Notes: generated by a model not told the origin, from the letters alone. Positions 11,029 to 23,304 are shown, numbered from the stretch's first letter. The stretch: DNA of 64,000 bases from Galeopsis tetrahit (GCA_963675135.1 OY776120.1:12738001-12802000); one strand, 5' to 3'. Made by a program: numbers and translations.

Positions 11029-14000
11029 TCAAGTGAGATTGAGCCAAGCACTCAGTCTAGCAAAACGAGCAGGAGCCAGGGGCTTGGTTAGTAAGTCTAC
11101 CGGCTGGTCTTCAGAAGAGATGTATCGAACATCAAGTAGATTGGCCTGAACTTTTTCGCGTAGGAAATGAACGTCCACCTCAATGTGTTTGGTTCTGGAA
11201 TGAAAAGCAGGGCTGAATGCAAGTGTAATGGCGCCCTGATTATCACACCAAAGAAGAGCTGGACAAGTAATTGGGATACACAATTCTTTGCAGAGACTTG
11301 ATATCCACAGTATTTCAGTAGTGGCCAAGGCAAGGGCCCTGTACTCAGCCTCGGTGCTGCTTCTTACGACTACGGTTTGTTTCGTAGAACTCCAAGATAT
11401 CAGGTTTTGACCAAGAGTGATGCAAAATCCAGAGGTGCTTCGACGATCATCCACGCTTGAAGCATAATCCGCATCGACAAAACCCTGTAACCTGAAATCA
11501 GAGATCATTGAAAAGGAAATACCATGAGATAATGAGCCCTTGAGATATCTAAGGACACGCTTACAGGCCTTCCACTGATTTTGTGTTGGATTTTGCAAGA
11601 ACTGTGAGAGTTTGTTCACACTGAAGGAGAGATCGGGTCGGGTGAGTGTGAGGTATTGGAGAGCACCTACAATGCTTCTATAAAGGGTGGGGTTGTTGAA
11701 AGCTGGGCTGTCAGATGATGAGAGCTGAGAGGAGTGACAAAGAGGAGTAGAACATGGTTTAGAGGAGTTAAGATTGGCTTTGGCTATAAGATCAGAAGCA
11801 TACTTGGATTGGGTAAGCTTGATAGAGATGGGAGTGCCATGAGCTTCAATGCCAAGAAAATAGTTGACCTCACCCAAATGTTTAAGTGAGAACTTAGAGT
11901 GAAGATCATGAATGAGGGTTTGAACTAGAGATGCATCATCTCCAGTAATCAGAATATCATCTACATACACTAGGGGTAATGTGACTTTCCCATGCAGCAA
12001 TCTGTGGAATAAACAGTGATCTGAAGTGGAGTGTGTAAAACCTTGGCTGACCAGAAATGCCTTCAAAGTGTCATACCATGCCTTAGGGGCCTGCTTTAAA
12101 CCATATAGTGCCTTTCTGAGCTTGCAAACATGTGATGGGTGTTGATCATCTACAAAACCCTCAGGTTGAGCTATATACACTGTTTCATTCAGTAGCCCTT
12201 TAAGAAATGCATTGTTGATGTCCACCTGTTGTATAGACCAGCCCTTTGAGACAGCAAGAGAGAACACAATCCGAAGTGTTACAGGTTTGATCACAGGGCT
12301 AAAGGTATTAAAGTAATCAACCCCAGCTTGTTGTTGAAAACCTCTAGCAACTAGTCTAGCCTTGTATCTTTCAATGGAGCCATCTTTCTTGTATTTGACT
12401 CTAAACAACCACTTTGTAGTGATTGGTTGTATATGTGGAGAGGAGGGTACAAGAGTCCATGTATCATTTTGAACTAGAGCATCATACTCTAATTGCATAG
12501 CTTGTTTCCAATCTTGGTTGAGCATTGCTTCTGCAACAGAATTAGGTTCAGAAATAGGAGCAGTGGAGATGTAGGCTCTTGGTTTGAAAATACCAGATTT
12601 TGATCTTGTTTGCATGGGATGAATAGTGGATAGTGGAGTAGGAATAATAGGTGGAGATGTATCAGAATTGACAGGTGGAGGTGGAGGTGGAGGAGGAAGC
12701 ATGTATCTGGAGGAGCTTGAAGAGGAGTTAGGATGAGGGTCTGATGGAGCTGCAGAAGAGGATAAGTGCATGGGAGAAGGTGAGTTGGAGTGTGCAGAAT
12801 CAATTGTATTTGAGGGATTGTGCATGTGAGATCTTTCTGAGGGGAGATTAGGCAGTACAGGAGGGATGTTATGTTGCAAGAATGGAATATGAGCACTGAC
12901 ATGAGGTATATGAGTGGATGGTGATTGTGAATCATTACAGAATGAGGGAAATTCAGTTTCATTAAACTGAACAGATGCAGAGATGTAGATTTTGCCTGAG
13001 GGGTGAAGACATTGATACCCTTTGTGAGTAGAGCTATAGCCCAAGAATATACATTTAGTGCTTCGAATTTGGAGCTTAGATGTGTTATAAGGACGAAGGA
13101 AAGGGAAACAAGCACAACCAAATACTCTGAGGGAGTGATAATCTGGTGCCTTAAGATATAGTTTCTCAAAAGGGGTTTCATTGTGCAATATGGGAGTAGG
13201 CAGTAGGTTGATTAGATGAGCAGCAGTTGAGAATGCATGCCACCAGAAAGCCATGGATAGATTGGAACGAGCAAGCATAGCAAGGCCAAGTTCAGTAACA
13301 TGTTGATGCTTCCTCTCTACAAGACCATTTTGTGCATGTGTGTAGGCACAAGACATCCTTATTTGAACACCAAGAGGTTTAACTAGTTTATCCACCTGAC
13401 TAAACTCAGTTCCCATGTCATGTTGAATGGCCTTGATCAGTACTCCAAATCTTCGTTCAATAGACCTCATATACTGATGAAACACACCAACAACATCAGA
13501 CTTTGCTACTAGAGGAAATATCCAAGTAAACCGAGTGAAATCATCAACAATCGACAGGTAGTATTTATAACCTTCAACTGAGACAAAAGAGGCAGGTCCC
13601 CATACATCCATATGTAAAAGTTCAAAGGGGGAGGTAGATACATGTTGAACTGAAGAAAAACTCTTCAAGTGCATCTTACCTAGCTTACATTCATCACAGA
13701 AAGCATTATTTGGAACCCTACATGGTATATTCAATCTCCTTAAGACAGTGGAAAGAGTTGAATCACCAGGGTGTCCTAGCCTACAATGCCACAACTTCCA
13801 ACTTAGGCTAGCTTTATTATCAATAACAGTAGAAACATTGTTGCAATTTGCAGTAGAGGTGTGCTTTGAGGAAGTAGCATCACCAAAATCCAGCTTATAG
13901 AGTCCATCTTTAAGCTCCCCTCTCAAAAGAATCTTGTGAGTTTTCAGATCCTTGACAAAACAACAGTCAGCAAAGAACTCAATAACTGCATCATTGTCCT

Positions 14001-15261
14001 TTAAAAACTGAGATATACTCATTAGATTTTTTGTAATAGCTGGCACATGGAGGACATTATGCATAGCAACAGAAGTAGATGCATCATAAGTAGGCACAGT
14101 AAAAGATCCAGTATGAGAGATTGGAATAGATGCACCATTTCCAACAACAATAGAGTCCATACCTTGATATGGAGTGTGTACTTGAAGGTTAGCCAGCTGA
14201 GATGTCACATGGTGTGTGGCACCACTATCAACAAACCAAGGAGAAGAGGTGGAGATACCTGAGGAGGATGCACCAGAATCCAGAATACCAGTGAGAGAGT
14301 GAGCATGCTGTGAGGCAGGATAAGGAGCATAAGCAGCCTGATGTTGAGCAATGTGAGCTTGGAAAGGTGCAACCTGATGTTGAGCAATGTGAGCTTGGAA
14401 AGGTGTTGTGAGAGGAGGTCGATGAGCTGGAGTGGAAGGACGATGTGAAGAGTCAAGACCATGAAAGTTTTGATCAAACCTCTTGAAGCACTTGGTTGCC
14501 ACATGATAGTTTCTCCCACATAGTTGACACACTATTTTAGGTTTTGTAAACACCCTGCCCTTGCCATTATTTTTACCAGTACCAGATCCTTTGGTCACAG
14601 CATGAACAAATGGTTGAGATGTGATAGATCCACTCCCAATGATGCTGGCCTGAGCAGAATGACTCAACAACCGCATCTCATAAGCTTGTAATATAGATTG
14701 TACCTCCGGAATTGTTGGCACAGAGCCTCGAGTAGTTAATGATACCACCACGACATCAAATTCAGCACCTAGGCCACCAAGTATGTATAACACTAGTTCA
14801 TCATCTGTGATTGGTTGTCCAGCATGATGTAAGCCATCTGCAACTGATCTCATCTTCAAAATAAATGCATCAATGCTGAGATCTCATTTCCTCAATGTCT
14901 GTAACTGTAGACGTAGAATCATTGCTTTGGCACTCGATTGTGATTGAAACCGTGATTCAAACACCATCCATAGTTGAAACGAATGTGCACATCGGCTAAC
15001 ATGACCTAGCATGGAGTCGGACACCGAACTCAAAAGCCAACTGAGAAGAAATTGATCCTTCTATTGCCAGGAAATCGAAGTCGATGTAAAGGACATCGGA
15101 TCCAATGGCACAGCTGAGCAAAGCAAAACATCTTCGAAACAGTGTGCTCTGACTGATGCAAGCACCTGATTTCGCCAAAACGGATAATTGTCATTATCCA
15201 ATCGGATTGACAGAGTGATGAAACGAGGCAGTGAAGGAGAAGAATTGGATTCAGAATTCAT
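11029..15261 (-). pseudogene. copia element 1 gag-pol polyprotein with two nonsense codons
   Basis: One continuous frame of 1,411 codons runs from the ATG at 15261 to the stop at 11029. It is interrupted only by TAG (15063-15061) and TGA (14886-14884), both in gag. The open part then carries a CCHC knuckle (CQLCGRNYHVATKC), the protease motif (WFVDSGATHH), the GAG-pre-integrase zinc pattern (HCRLGH...CDECKLGK) and the integrase core (DVWGPAS, DDFTRFTW, QNGLVERKHQ). These are followed by reverse transcriptase (LVYVDDILITG) and RNase H (SSTEAEYRALA). A 36-bp tandem duplication occurs in gag (14341-14412). The element is probably inactive on its own but could be mobilised in trans. Confidence 0.92.
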
Positions 15262-15508
15262 GATATAGCAAAAACAGAGTGTAGCGGAAAGCGTGAATTG
15301 GATCGAGAAGCTGGAAGAAAAAAAAATGAAAGGCAGTTATGCAGAAGAACAAAACGGTTACTAGATGAATTTATGAAGATATGAAGAAAACTGGAGAAGA
15401 AGATATGAACGAAGAAAGTTGCAGGTTTGAAGATTCAAAGGAAAAAGGATAGAAGAAGGAGTTTAGTTCGTGCAAAATCAAAAACAAAACATGAGAAGCC
15501 TGCTATCA

Positions 15509-15516
15509 TGATACCA
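15509..15516 (-). promoter_or_regulatory. Primer-binding site, copia element 1
   Basis: TGGTATCA on the minus strand, directly next to the 5' LTR. This is the usual complement of the initiator tRNA-Met 3' end in plant copia elements, and its position fixes the inner LTR edge. Confidence 0.85.
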
Positions 15517-15776
15517 TATTGAGAAAATGTATTTTCAGCTTATTTGGAAAGTGTCATATGTACACTATATATAGAAGGGGTAGGATTCTAGCTCCTTCTA
15601 ATCTAAATGCTTCTTGTTAATTATAACAATACTAACTAACAATACTAACTAACGGCTTCTTCTATCTAATGTTTCTATACTTGCATGCATTGCATGCATA
15701 AGCTTTGCATGTGTATGATACGCATTGCTGTGCACATTGTTGTGTTGCTGTGTACATTGCTGTGTTATACTTGATA
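15517..15776 (-). repeat. 5' LTR of copia element 1
   Basis: 260 bp. It carries TATATATAG about 60 bp in on the plus strand and the palindromic run TGCATGCATTGCATGCA (15683-15699). Its outer end abuts the AATTG duplication at 15777. Confidence 0.93.
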
Positions 15777-15781
15777 AATTG

Positions 15782-16113
15782 TCTTCTTCAAAATTTACAA
15801 AAGTCATGTCACCTTAATGTCATTCTCGGATATATTTGGACAGGATATATAGAGAATTGTACAGGAGAAAATTTCGAATCCCTTGTAATTTTAATTCATA
15901 CATTTATTTATTTTCGTCCTTATGTATATTTATCAACCATTCCAATATTTAATATAATTAATTAATTTGTCAAAAAAAAGATAAATAATTAATTAAGAGC
16001 AACGCTTGTGTTTCACACATGAAAATGATTTATTACATAACCTTAGGACAAAATATTATCACTACTACAACACCAAAAATGTACAACTACATATCAAAAA
16101 AAGAGTATTCGCC
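15782..16113. other. AT-rich spacer
   Basis: No gene was seen. Positions about 16072-16105 resemble the start of the following repeat unit (ATGTACAACTACATATC), so the array may extend slightly to the left. Confidence 0.45.
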
Positions 16114-19100
16114 CAAAAAAAATCTTATCACTACACGATCAAAAATGCCCAAAAAAATGTTATCACTACAAGATCAAAAATGTACAACACATATCCATAT
16201 GCAAGTGAATTTTCTAATCTAGAATACATCAAATCTTTCTAAAATATTTTATGAAATAACGACTAGAAAATTGTACATATACAAGGAAATAATCAAGATA
16301 CAATTAACATGTGACATTCAAGATTGGAGTTACGGAGTTAAGAGGGTAGAGTTCAAATTCGAATGGGAGATTATATATTATAAAATTAAAATATATTTTA
16401 ATGGATAATATTTATTTTAAATTATTTTTAAAATATATTAATAAAAATTATGTGAATGATGATGTGGCGTGACACTAAGGGGGGTGTATTCAATTGAGAT
16501 TCTGTTGGATTTTTTTGGACTTTTAAAATTTGGGGGTATTCAATCCGGATTTTTAAAAGTCTTTCAAAATTTTGAGGTATTCAATACGAATTTTAAAAAG
16601 TCTTTAGAAATCTTTAGGTATTCAACAATCTATGGATTTTAATACTCTATGAATTTCGTTGGATTCTCTTTCAAAAATATAAATAAATTTCACTAATCAA
16701 AATCTCTTTTAAAAAGTAGAGATTTCAACGGATTCTTAGAAGACTCTAAAAGAGAAGGAAAAAAAAAAACAGTGTTAACTATGTTATTTGATAAGCATCA
16801 CAGATTATTCACCACCATTATTATCGTGAAAAAAATTACATCTCTGTATTTTAAAATTATGTTCTTTCTTTAAAAATTATAGTATATGGGACACCGTCAA
16901 TAATATCTAATCGACGTCTCAATTCCCCATTACGTGGTGTTCGATATCATCTAAAAAGATTTTGGTGGTCAAGGTCAACCCCCAGAAATGCAATTATTCA
17001 ATCGAATTTTTGGTATTTTCAAATTGCAATTCACAAGTTTGCTGGATTACATAACTTTCTTCGGAAAGAAAGTCGCTCTGATGAATTTCCAGTCGAATAT
17101 AAAGAAGATCAAGATTCACCACATCTCCAACTCCAACAAAAAAAACTTAAGCTAATGCATGGAGAACTAATATTGCTAACTCTGTGAAAATGAGGCCGAT
17201 GCATGGAGAACTAGTATTGCTAACTCTGTGAAAATGAGGCCGAGAGGTATAACTGTGATGAAAATGAAGATGAGAATAATAATGATAAATAATAATTTTT
17301 TTTTTGAACTAGGTTTTAGGGGCGTGGTTTATGAAAATCCATGTAAATTAATAAAAAAAATGTGTATTTCAAAATCCTGTCAAATCTATAAAAATCCATA
17401 TAAATCAATAAAAAAGTCAGTCAAACTCTGTATAGAGTCTATGAATTTTCTAAATCCACTGACTTTTTTAAAGTTCAAAAAAATCCAATAGAATCTCAAT
17501 TGAATACATCCCCTAAGTAAGTAGTAATCTGATTCCATAAAAAACTCTATATCACTACTCCTATTTTTTCATATCAACCACTAACATCTTAAATAAAATA
17601 AATAATTAATTAGGAAAAAAATTCAATAAGGTAATAAGAATATAATATTTTGAAAGAGTTTATGAATGATATTTTTTTCAGTTAATAACTTAATTACACA
17701 TCATATTTTTTAAAATTAACAACTTCATTAAATTATGACACATAAGCCAAATCAACCACAAAATGACACATAAGCCAAATTAACCACAAAATGACACATC
17801 ATCAATTTAAACTCCCTATTAGTATATAAAAAAATCTTATCACTACACGATAAAAAATGCCCAAAAAAATGTTATCACTACAAGATCAAAAATGTACAAC
17901 TACATATCCATATGCAAGTGAATTTTCTAATCTAGGATACATCAAATCTTTCTAAAATATTTTATGAAATAACAACTAGAAAATTATACATATACAAGGA
18001 AATAATCAAGATACAATTAACATGTGACATTCAAGATTGGAGTTACGGAGTTAAGAGGGTAGAGTTCAAATTCGAATGGGAGATTATATATTATAAAATT
18101 AAAATATATTTTAATGGATAATATTTATTTTAAATTATTTTTAAAATATATTAATAAAAATTATGTGAATGATGATGTGGCGTCACACCTAAGTAGTAAT
18201 CTGATTCCATAAAAAACTCTATATCACTACTCCTCTTTTTTCATATCAACCACTAACACCTTAAATAAAATAAATAATTAATTAGGAAAAAAATTCAATA
18301 AGTAATAAGAATATAATATTTTGAAAGAGTTTATGAATCATATCTTATTCAGTCAATAACTTAATTACACATCATACTTTTTAAAATTAACAACTTCATT
18401 AAATTATGACACATAAGCCAAATCAACCACAAAAAGACACATAAGCCAAATTAACCACAAAATGACACATCATCAATTTAAACTCCCTATTAGTATATAA
18501 GGGGATATTTATTTTAAATTATTTTTAAAATATATTAATAAAAATTATGTGAATGATGATGTGGCGTCACACCTAAGTAGTAATCTGATTCCATAAAAAA
18601 CTCTATATCACTACTCCTCTTTTTTCATATCAACCACTAACACCTTAAATAAAATAAATAATTAATTAGGAAAAAAATTCAATAGGTAATAAGAATATAA
18701 TATTTTGAAAGAGTTTATGAATCATATCTTATTCAGTCAATAACTTAATTACACATCATACTTTTTAAAATTAACAACTTCATTAAATTATGACACATAA
18801 GCCAAATCAACCACAAAAAGACACATAAGCCAAATTAACCACAAAATGACACATCATCAATTTAAACTCCCTATTAGTATATAAGGGGATATTTATTTTA
18901 AATTATTTTTAAAATATATTAATAAAAATTATGTGAATGATGATGTGGCGTCACACCTAAGTAGTAATCTGATTCCATAAAAAACTCTATATCACTACTC
19001 CTCTTTTTTCATATCAACCACTAACACCTTAAATAAAATAAATAATTAATTAGGAAAAAAATTCAATAGGTAATAAGAATATAATATTTTGAAAGAGTTT

Positions 19101-19272
19101 ATGAATCATATCTTATTCAGTCAATAACTTAATTACACATCATACTTTTTAAAATTAACAACTTCATTAAATTATGACACATAAGCCAAATCAACCACAA
19201 AAAGACACATAAGCCAAATTAACCACAAAATGACACATCATCAATTTAAACTCCCTATTAGTATATAAGGGG
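16114..19272 (-). repeat. Tandem array of truncated Helitron 5' ends
   Basis: Four direct units each end on the plus strand in CTCCCTATTAGTATATAA. This is the reverse complement of the 5' end of the Helitron at 19369. Two long units (16114-17832, which contains a 1,035-bp Harbinger insertion, and 17833-18504, about 672 bp) precede two near-identical 384-bp units (about 18501-18884 and 18885-19268). The 384-bp units lack the first ~290 bp of the long form. Nothing is coded. The array probably arose by tandem duplication after Helitron insertion. Confidence 0.85.
16479..17513. mobile_element. Non-autonomous PIF/Harbinger element, TAA target duplication
   Basis: Starts GGGGGGTGTATTCAATTGAG and ends in the inverted form CTCAATTGAATACATCCCC, with terminal inverted repeats of about 45 bp. 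TAA flanks both sides (16476-16478 and 17514-17516). The tandem units at 18190, 18575 and 18959 supply the empty site (CACCTAAGTAGTAATC). The 3-bp TAA duplication is the PIF/Harbinger signature. Inside are degenerate GTATTCAAT sub-repeats and a 44-bp tandem duplication (17155-17198 and 17199-17242). No transposase frame is present. Confidence 0.9.
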
Positions 19273-19368
19273 ATTAATGGTATATTAGTCAATTTAGCAT
19301 AACTTATACAAGGAATTGACTAAAATACTCTCATCTTTATTTAGCCCCACCCTTCAACAAATCCAATA

Positions 19369-20742
19369 TCCCCTTATATACTAATAGGGAGTTTAAATTG
19401 ATGATGTGTCATTTTGTGGTTAATTTGGCTTATGTGTCATTTTGTGGTTGATTTGGCTTATGTGTCATAATTTAATGAAGTTGTTAATTTTAAAAAAGTA
19501 TGATGTGTAATTAAGTTATTGGTTGAGTAAGATATGATTAATAAACTCTTTTCAAATATTATATTCTTATTATTTTAACATTGACTAATTAAATTAAATT
19601 TTATTTTATTTACTTAACTTTATTTTAGTATTCATTTTATTCTTTAGTTTAATTTATTTTAGAACTATTTAATATTTTTCTGAGTAAAATACATTAATCT
19701 AAAATTTATTTTTATTGGGGTGTACAATTCTTTATTTAATTAGTTATTCAATGGTATTTTATAATTACTTTTATCTTATATTTTAAAAAGAGGTAATTGC
19801 AAATTAAATCACGACCTTTCGCTCATTTGCAATCTAATCTAAACCTTAAAAGAATTGCAAATAAATCACAAACTTTAAATATTATTGCAAATTAGACTTC
19901 TTACAAGTTTACTTTGTCCCTAAATCATAACTTTTGATATTTGGTTTGATTGAAAAACAATATTGTTTTATTAAGGTGTTGTTATGTCATTAAGAAGTCT
20001 AAATTATGTTAGATTCGAACACAATTAAAATTGTCAAAAAGACTAAATTGCAACTATATTTAAAGTTTGTGATTTATTTGCAATTACCTTAAAGTTTAGA
20101 TTAGATTGCAAATGAGGAAAAGGTTATGATTTAATTTGCAATTAACTAAAATATTTATTTATTTAATTGTGTAATGGTTGATATGGAATGTTTATTTACA
20201 ATTTATTAAGAGTTATTTTAATATTATTTAAATTATTTGTTTCCGAACTTTTATAATTTTTTTAAAAGTTATTTTAATATTTATTAAATGTAAGGTGTTG
20301 TGGTTGATATTGAAGGTTGACTTACAATTTATTAAGAGATATTTTAATATTACTTAAATTGTTTGTTTCCGAAATTTTATAATTTTTTTTTAAAGTTGTT
20401 TTCATATTTATTAAATTTCAATGTCACATTTCGTTTGATTCTCACAAATTTTCTTAGAAATTTACTTTATAAAATTAACTAACATAACATAAGTGTAATT
20501 ATTTTGTATAATTCAAAATATTATGTTCATTAAACTTTTATATTATAATACAACGTTATAATAAATATAATTAAAAAAATGTTAAATTTTTTTAACAAAA
20601 TAATTATAATTCTGCGAAATCATTTTTTAAAAATATAATTATAAAAATATGAAAAATTAAATTAAGTAAATAAATAAAAATTTATTATTAAATATTTAAA
20701 AATATATTTAAAATTTCGTGTAATACACGGGTTCTACACTAG
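19369..20742 (+). mobile_element. Non-autonomous Helitron, complete ends
   Basis: Begins TCCCCTTATATACTAATAGG after an A. It ends ...CGTGTAATACACGGG-TTCTACA-CTAG before a T. The 5' TC, a 3' CTAG (CTRR rule), a 5-bp-stem hairpin (CGTGT/ACACG, 20717-20729) about ten bases before the end, and insertion between A and T all fit a Helitron. It has no helicase frame. A second copy in opposite orientation lies at 62622-63915. Compared with that copy, this one has an extra 126-bp tandem duplication (units from 20177 and 20303). Confidence 0.88.
19794..20144. repeat. Foldback/MITE-like element inside the Helitron
   Basis: 351 bp with terminal inverted repeats of about 110 bp. The left end reads TAATTGCAAATTAAATCACG and the right end is its complement with few changes. 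The same element is in the second Helitron (63386-63734), so it was captured before the two copies separated. Confidence 0.85.
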
Positions 20743-21417
20743 TTTAATATAATACGGAGTATCTATTTAAACCTAGTGTTGGAAAGTCTTCAACAAACGT
20801 CAGATATTGTGACATTGAAAATATTTGAAGCAATACAAGTATAATGTTGTGCACTTGTGTATTTATTCTTGTTCCATAAGAAGGGACATTTAGTTTATTA
20901 CTTCTAGTAATCTTGAGATAATCAACTATGGTATAAATGTCCCATAAAAAAAAAAAAAAATTCGTTCAGTTATTAATTAAACATTTACTGTTTGCACACA
21001 TTTTAATATAAAAAATATTTATTAATATTTAAAGTGATAAACTGATTTTTTAGGAGAGGATATAGTGAGTAATTCAATTTTATTGGAAAAATAATCTTTA
21101 GTTAGTGTATAAAAAGTAATGAGTATAAATAAGAGATGTTTGATAAAGTTTTTTAATGAGTAAAAAGTTATTTTTTTCAAATAAAGAAATATTCAATTAA
21201 TAATGAGACAATTTTTTTTGCAAATGATCAAATAATAATGGGATAGGGGGTATGGTACAATATTTTTAGGGGTGATTCGATAAGGTATATCGATCTTATC
21301 GAACCATACCAATGCCATACTGAAAATTTCGATATTGAACAAATTCGTTTCGAAAATTTTGGTATACCGAAAATTCAGTATGAATAAATTCTGTATGATT
21401 CTATCATTAAGCACAAG
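20743..21417. other. AT-rich intergenic, no gene seen
   Basis: Separates the Helitron from the tRNA gene. It contains an A-run at 20947-20961 and short AT-rich repeats. Positions 21260-21405 have mildly repetitive GGTATA/CGAAAATT phrases. No coding sequence was found. Confidence 0.45.
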
Positions 21418-21489
21418 GGATCTGTGGCGCAATGGTAGCGCGTCTGACTCCAGATCAGAAGGTTGCGTGTTCGATTCACGTCAGGTTCA
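21418..21489 (+). tRNA. tRNA-Trp (anticodon CCA)
   Basis: 72 nt starting GGATCTGTGGCGCAATGGTA, with anticodon CCA (21450-21452) in the loop of CTGACTCCAGATCAG, T-arm TTCGATTC, and discriminator A at 21489. The D, anticodon and T stems pair fully. Compared with the plant tRNA-Trp that I know, acceptor pair 6-67 is T-A in place of C-G: both sides changed, so pairing is kept. No intron and no encoded CCA. T-runs from about 21498 can terminate Pol III. It lies about 200 bp upstream of the PPR gene on the same strand. Confidence 0.96.
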
Positions 21490-21690
21490 AATCCCACATT
21501 TTTAATTTTTTTTAAATCCGGGTTTATTTTACTCTAAACTCCAAACAACGACTCTACGTAAGCGCATTTTGTTGTGTATCATCATTTGGTTTTTTGGGTT
21601 GCAAAATCTGGATAATTTAAAAAAAGCCGGCGTATCTACTACCTAAAGCACCGTAACCTACGACGGCGAAGATCACCGGCACAGTCAAGA

Positions 21691-23304
21691 ATGGCGTCGT
21701 GCCCTCTTCCCTTCGCATCTTCCTTTCTTCAACTTCCCTCCAAATCAAACTTCACCCACATTCCCACCGCCTTCACCCATTACTCATGCCCGTCTTCGAG
21801 AATCCGAATGTGTGGGATTTCAGCCCTACCCAATAAAAAATCGAGTCCCAAAAATACCCGCAAGAAAAGCAGCGGTTCTCCCCTTTCTGAAGCGGAAGAC
21901 CTGGTTCGCTTGCTCATGAGGAATTTCACAGATAAGCAGCCATTGATGAACACACTCAATAAGTATGTCAAGTTTGTGCGAACAGAACACTGTTTCTTGC
22001 TGTTTGAGGAGCTCGGAAGGAGTGATAAGTGGCCTCAGTGCCTTGAGGTCTCTCTCTCTCTCTCTCTCTGTTTGTTTCTAGATTTTGTGTGGGGTGTTCT
22101 GTTTTACTGTGTTGAGATTTGTTTATTAAATTTTATTACATTTAGGAAAATTGAATTAAGGTTTGTATTGATTTTGGGCATGGTTTAGGTATTTAGATGG
22201 ATGCAGAAGCAGAAATGGTATATAGCAGACAATGGGGTTTATTCTAAGTTGATATCTGTGATGGGAAGGAAAGGGCAAACTCGAATGGCCATGTGGCTTT
22301 TTTCTGAGATGCGTAATAGTGGTTGTAAGCCTGATACATCAGTTTACAATTCTCTGATTACAGCCCACCTCCATTCTCGCGATAAGGCCAAGGCCTTATC
22401 GAAAGCCCTTTCGTATTTTGAGAAGATGAAGGGAATGGAGCGGTGTCAACCAAGTATTGTCACCTACAATATTCTCTTGAGAGCTTTTGCTCAGGCAAAA
22501 AATGTTGATCAAGTTAATGTGTTTTTCAAGGAGCTAGATTCAAGCATTTGTAGTCCTGATATCTACACATTTAATGGTGTGATGGATGCGTATGGAAAGC
22601 TTGGGATGATCAAGGAAATGGAGTCTGTGCTTTCGAAGATGAAGAGTAAGCAGATAAAACCTGACATTATTACATTTAATTTGTTGATTGATGCATATGG
22701 GAGAAAACAAAGTTTTGAGAAGATGGAACAAGTTTTCAAAAGCTTGTTGCAGTCCAAAGAGAAACCGACACTTTCTACATTTAACTCCATGATCACAAAC
22801 TACGGAAGAGCACGCCTCAGGGAGAAAGCGGACTTGGCCTTCCAGAAAATGATCGAGATGGGTTATAGACCAAGCTTCATCACTTATGAGAGCGTTATTA
22901 TGATGTATGGATACTGTGACTGTGTCTCGAGGGCAAGGCAGATATTTAACCAGATAGTTGAGTCTGATGATGAGAAAAAGGTTTCGACTTTAAATGCTAT
23001 GCTCGATGTCTATTGTATGAATGCTTTACCTATGGAAGCGCATGAGCTTTTTGAGAGTACACGTGCTAATCGAATGTTCCCCATCAATTCCTCTACTTAC
23101 AAGCTACTATACAAGGCTTATACTAAAGCTGATATGAAGGAGCTGGTGCAGAAATTACTTGTGTATATGGATAAAGACGGTATTGTCCCAGATAAAAGGT
23201 TATTTCTCGATGCTCTGGGGGCACTTGGATCTTCATCTACAGGCAAGAGGCCCACCAGCAGGAAAAGTGGGGTACGCCGACAAGCTGCCACTGCAGAGGG
23301 ATAG
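21691..23304 (+). CDS. EMB2453: PPR protein, PPR5/EMB2453-like (plastid tRNA-Gly precursor stability)
   Basis: Two exons, 21691-22047 and 22189-23304, encode 490 residues. The junction gives ...QCLE|VFRWMQ. The N-terminus is rich in Ser/Thr/Pro and basic residues, with few acidic ones, as in a plastid transit peptide (about residues 1-45). The pre-PPR block KYVKFVRTEHCFLLFEELGR and about nine P-type PPR repeats follow (PDTSVYNSLI, PSIVTYNILL, PDIYTFNGVMDAYG, PDIITFNLLIDAYG, PTLSTFNSMI, PSFITYESVI). The sequence agrees closely with Arabidopsis At4g39620 (EMB2453) as I recall it, the orthologue of maize PPR5. PPR5 protects the group II intron-containing plastid tRNA-Gly(UCC) precursor. A (TC)n tract begins right at the 5' splice site (22048 onward). 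The gene appears intact. Confidence 0.9.

Larger units (their letters stand above)
10640..15776 (-). mobile_element. Ty1/copia LTR retrotransposon (element 1), nearly intact
   Basis: A 5.1-kb element on the minus strand flanked by AATTG duplications. Its 5' LTR is 15517-15776 and its 3' LTR is 10640-11000 (with a SINE inside). The primer-binding site TGGTATCA (15516-15509) abuts the 5' LTR and fits initiator tRNA-Met. Domain order is gag, protease, integrase, reverse transcriptase, RNase H. The LTR copies differ at about 8 of some 245 compared bases, suggesting fairly recent insertion. The LTR ends read TATCAAG...CTCAATA in element sense, not the usual TG...CA. Confidence 0.95.

Noticed and set aside
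13200..13500. Search for a CRISPR array or bacterial-type operon
   Set aside because: The window is plant nuclear DNA; the tandem repeats present lack regular unique spacers.
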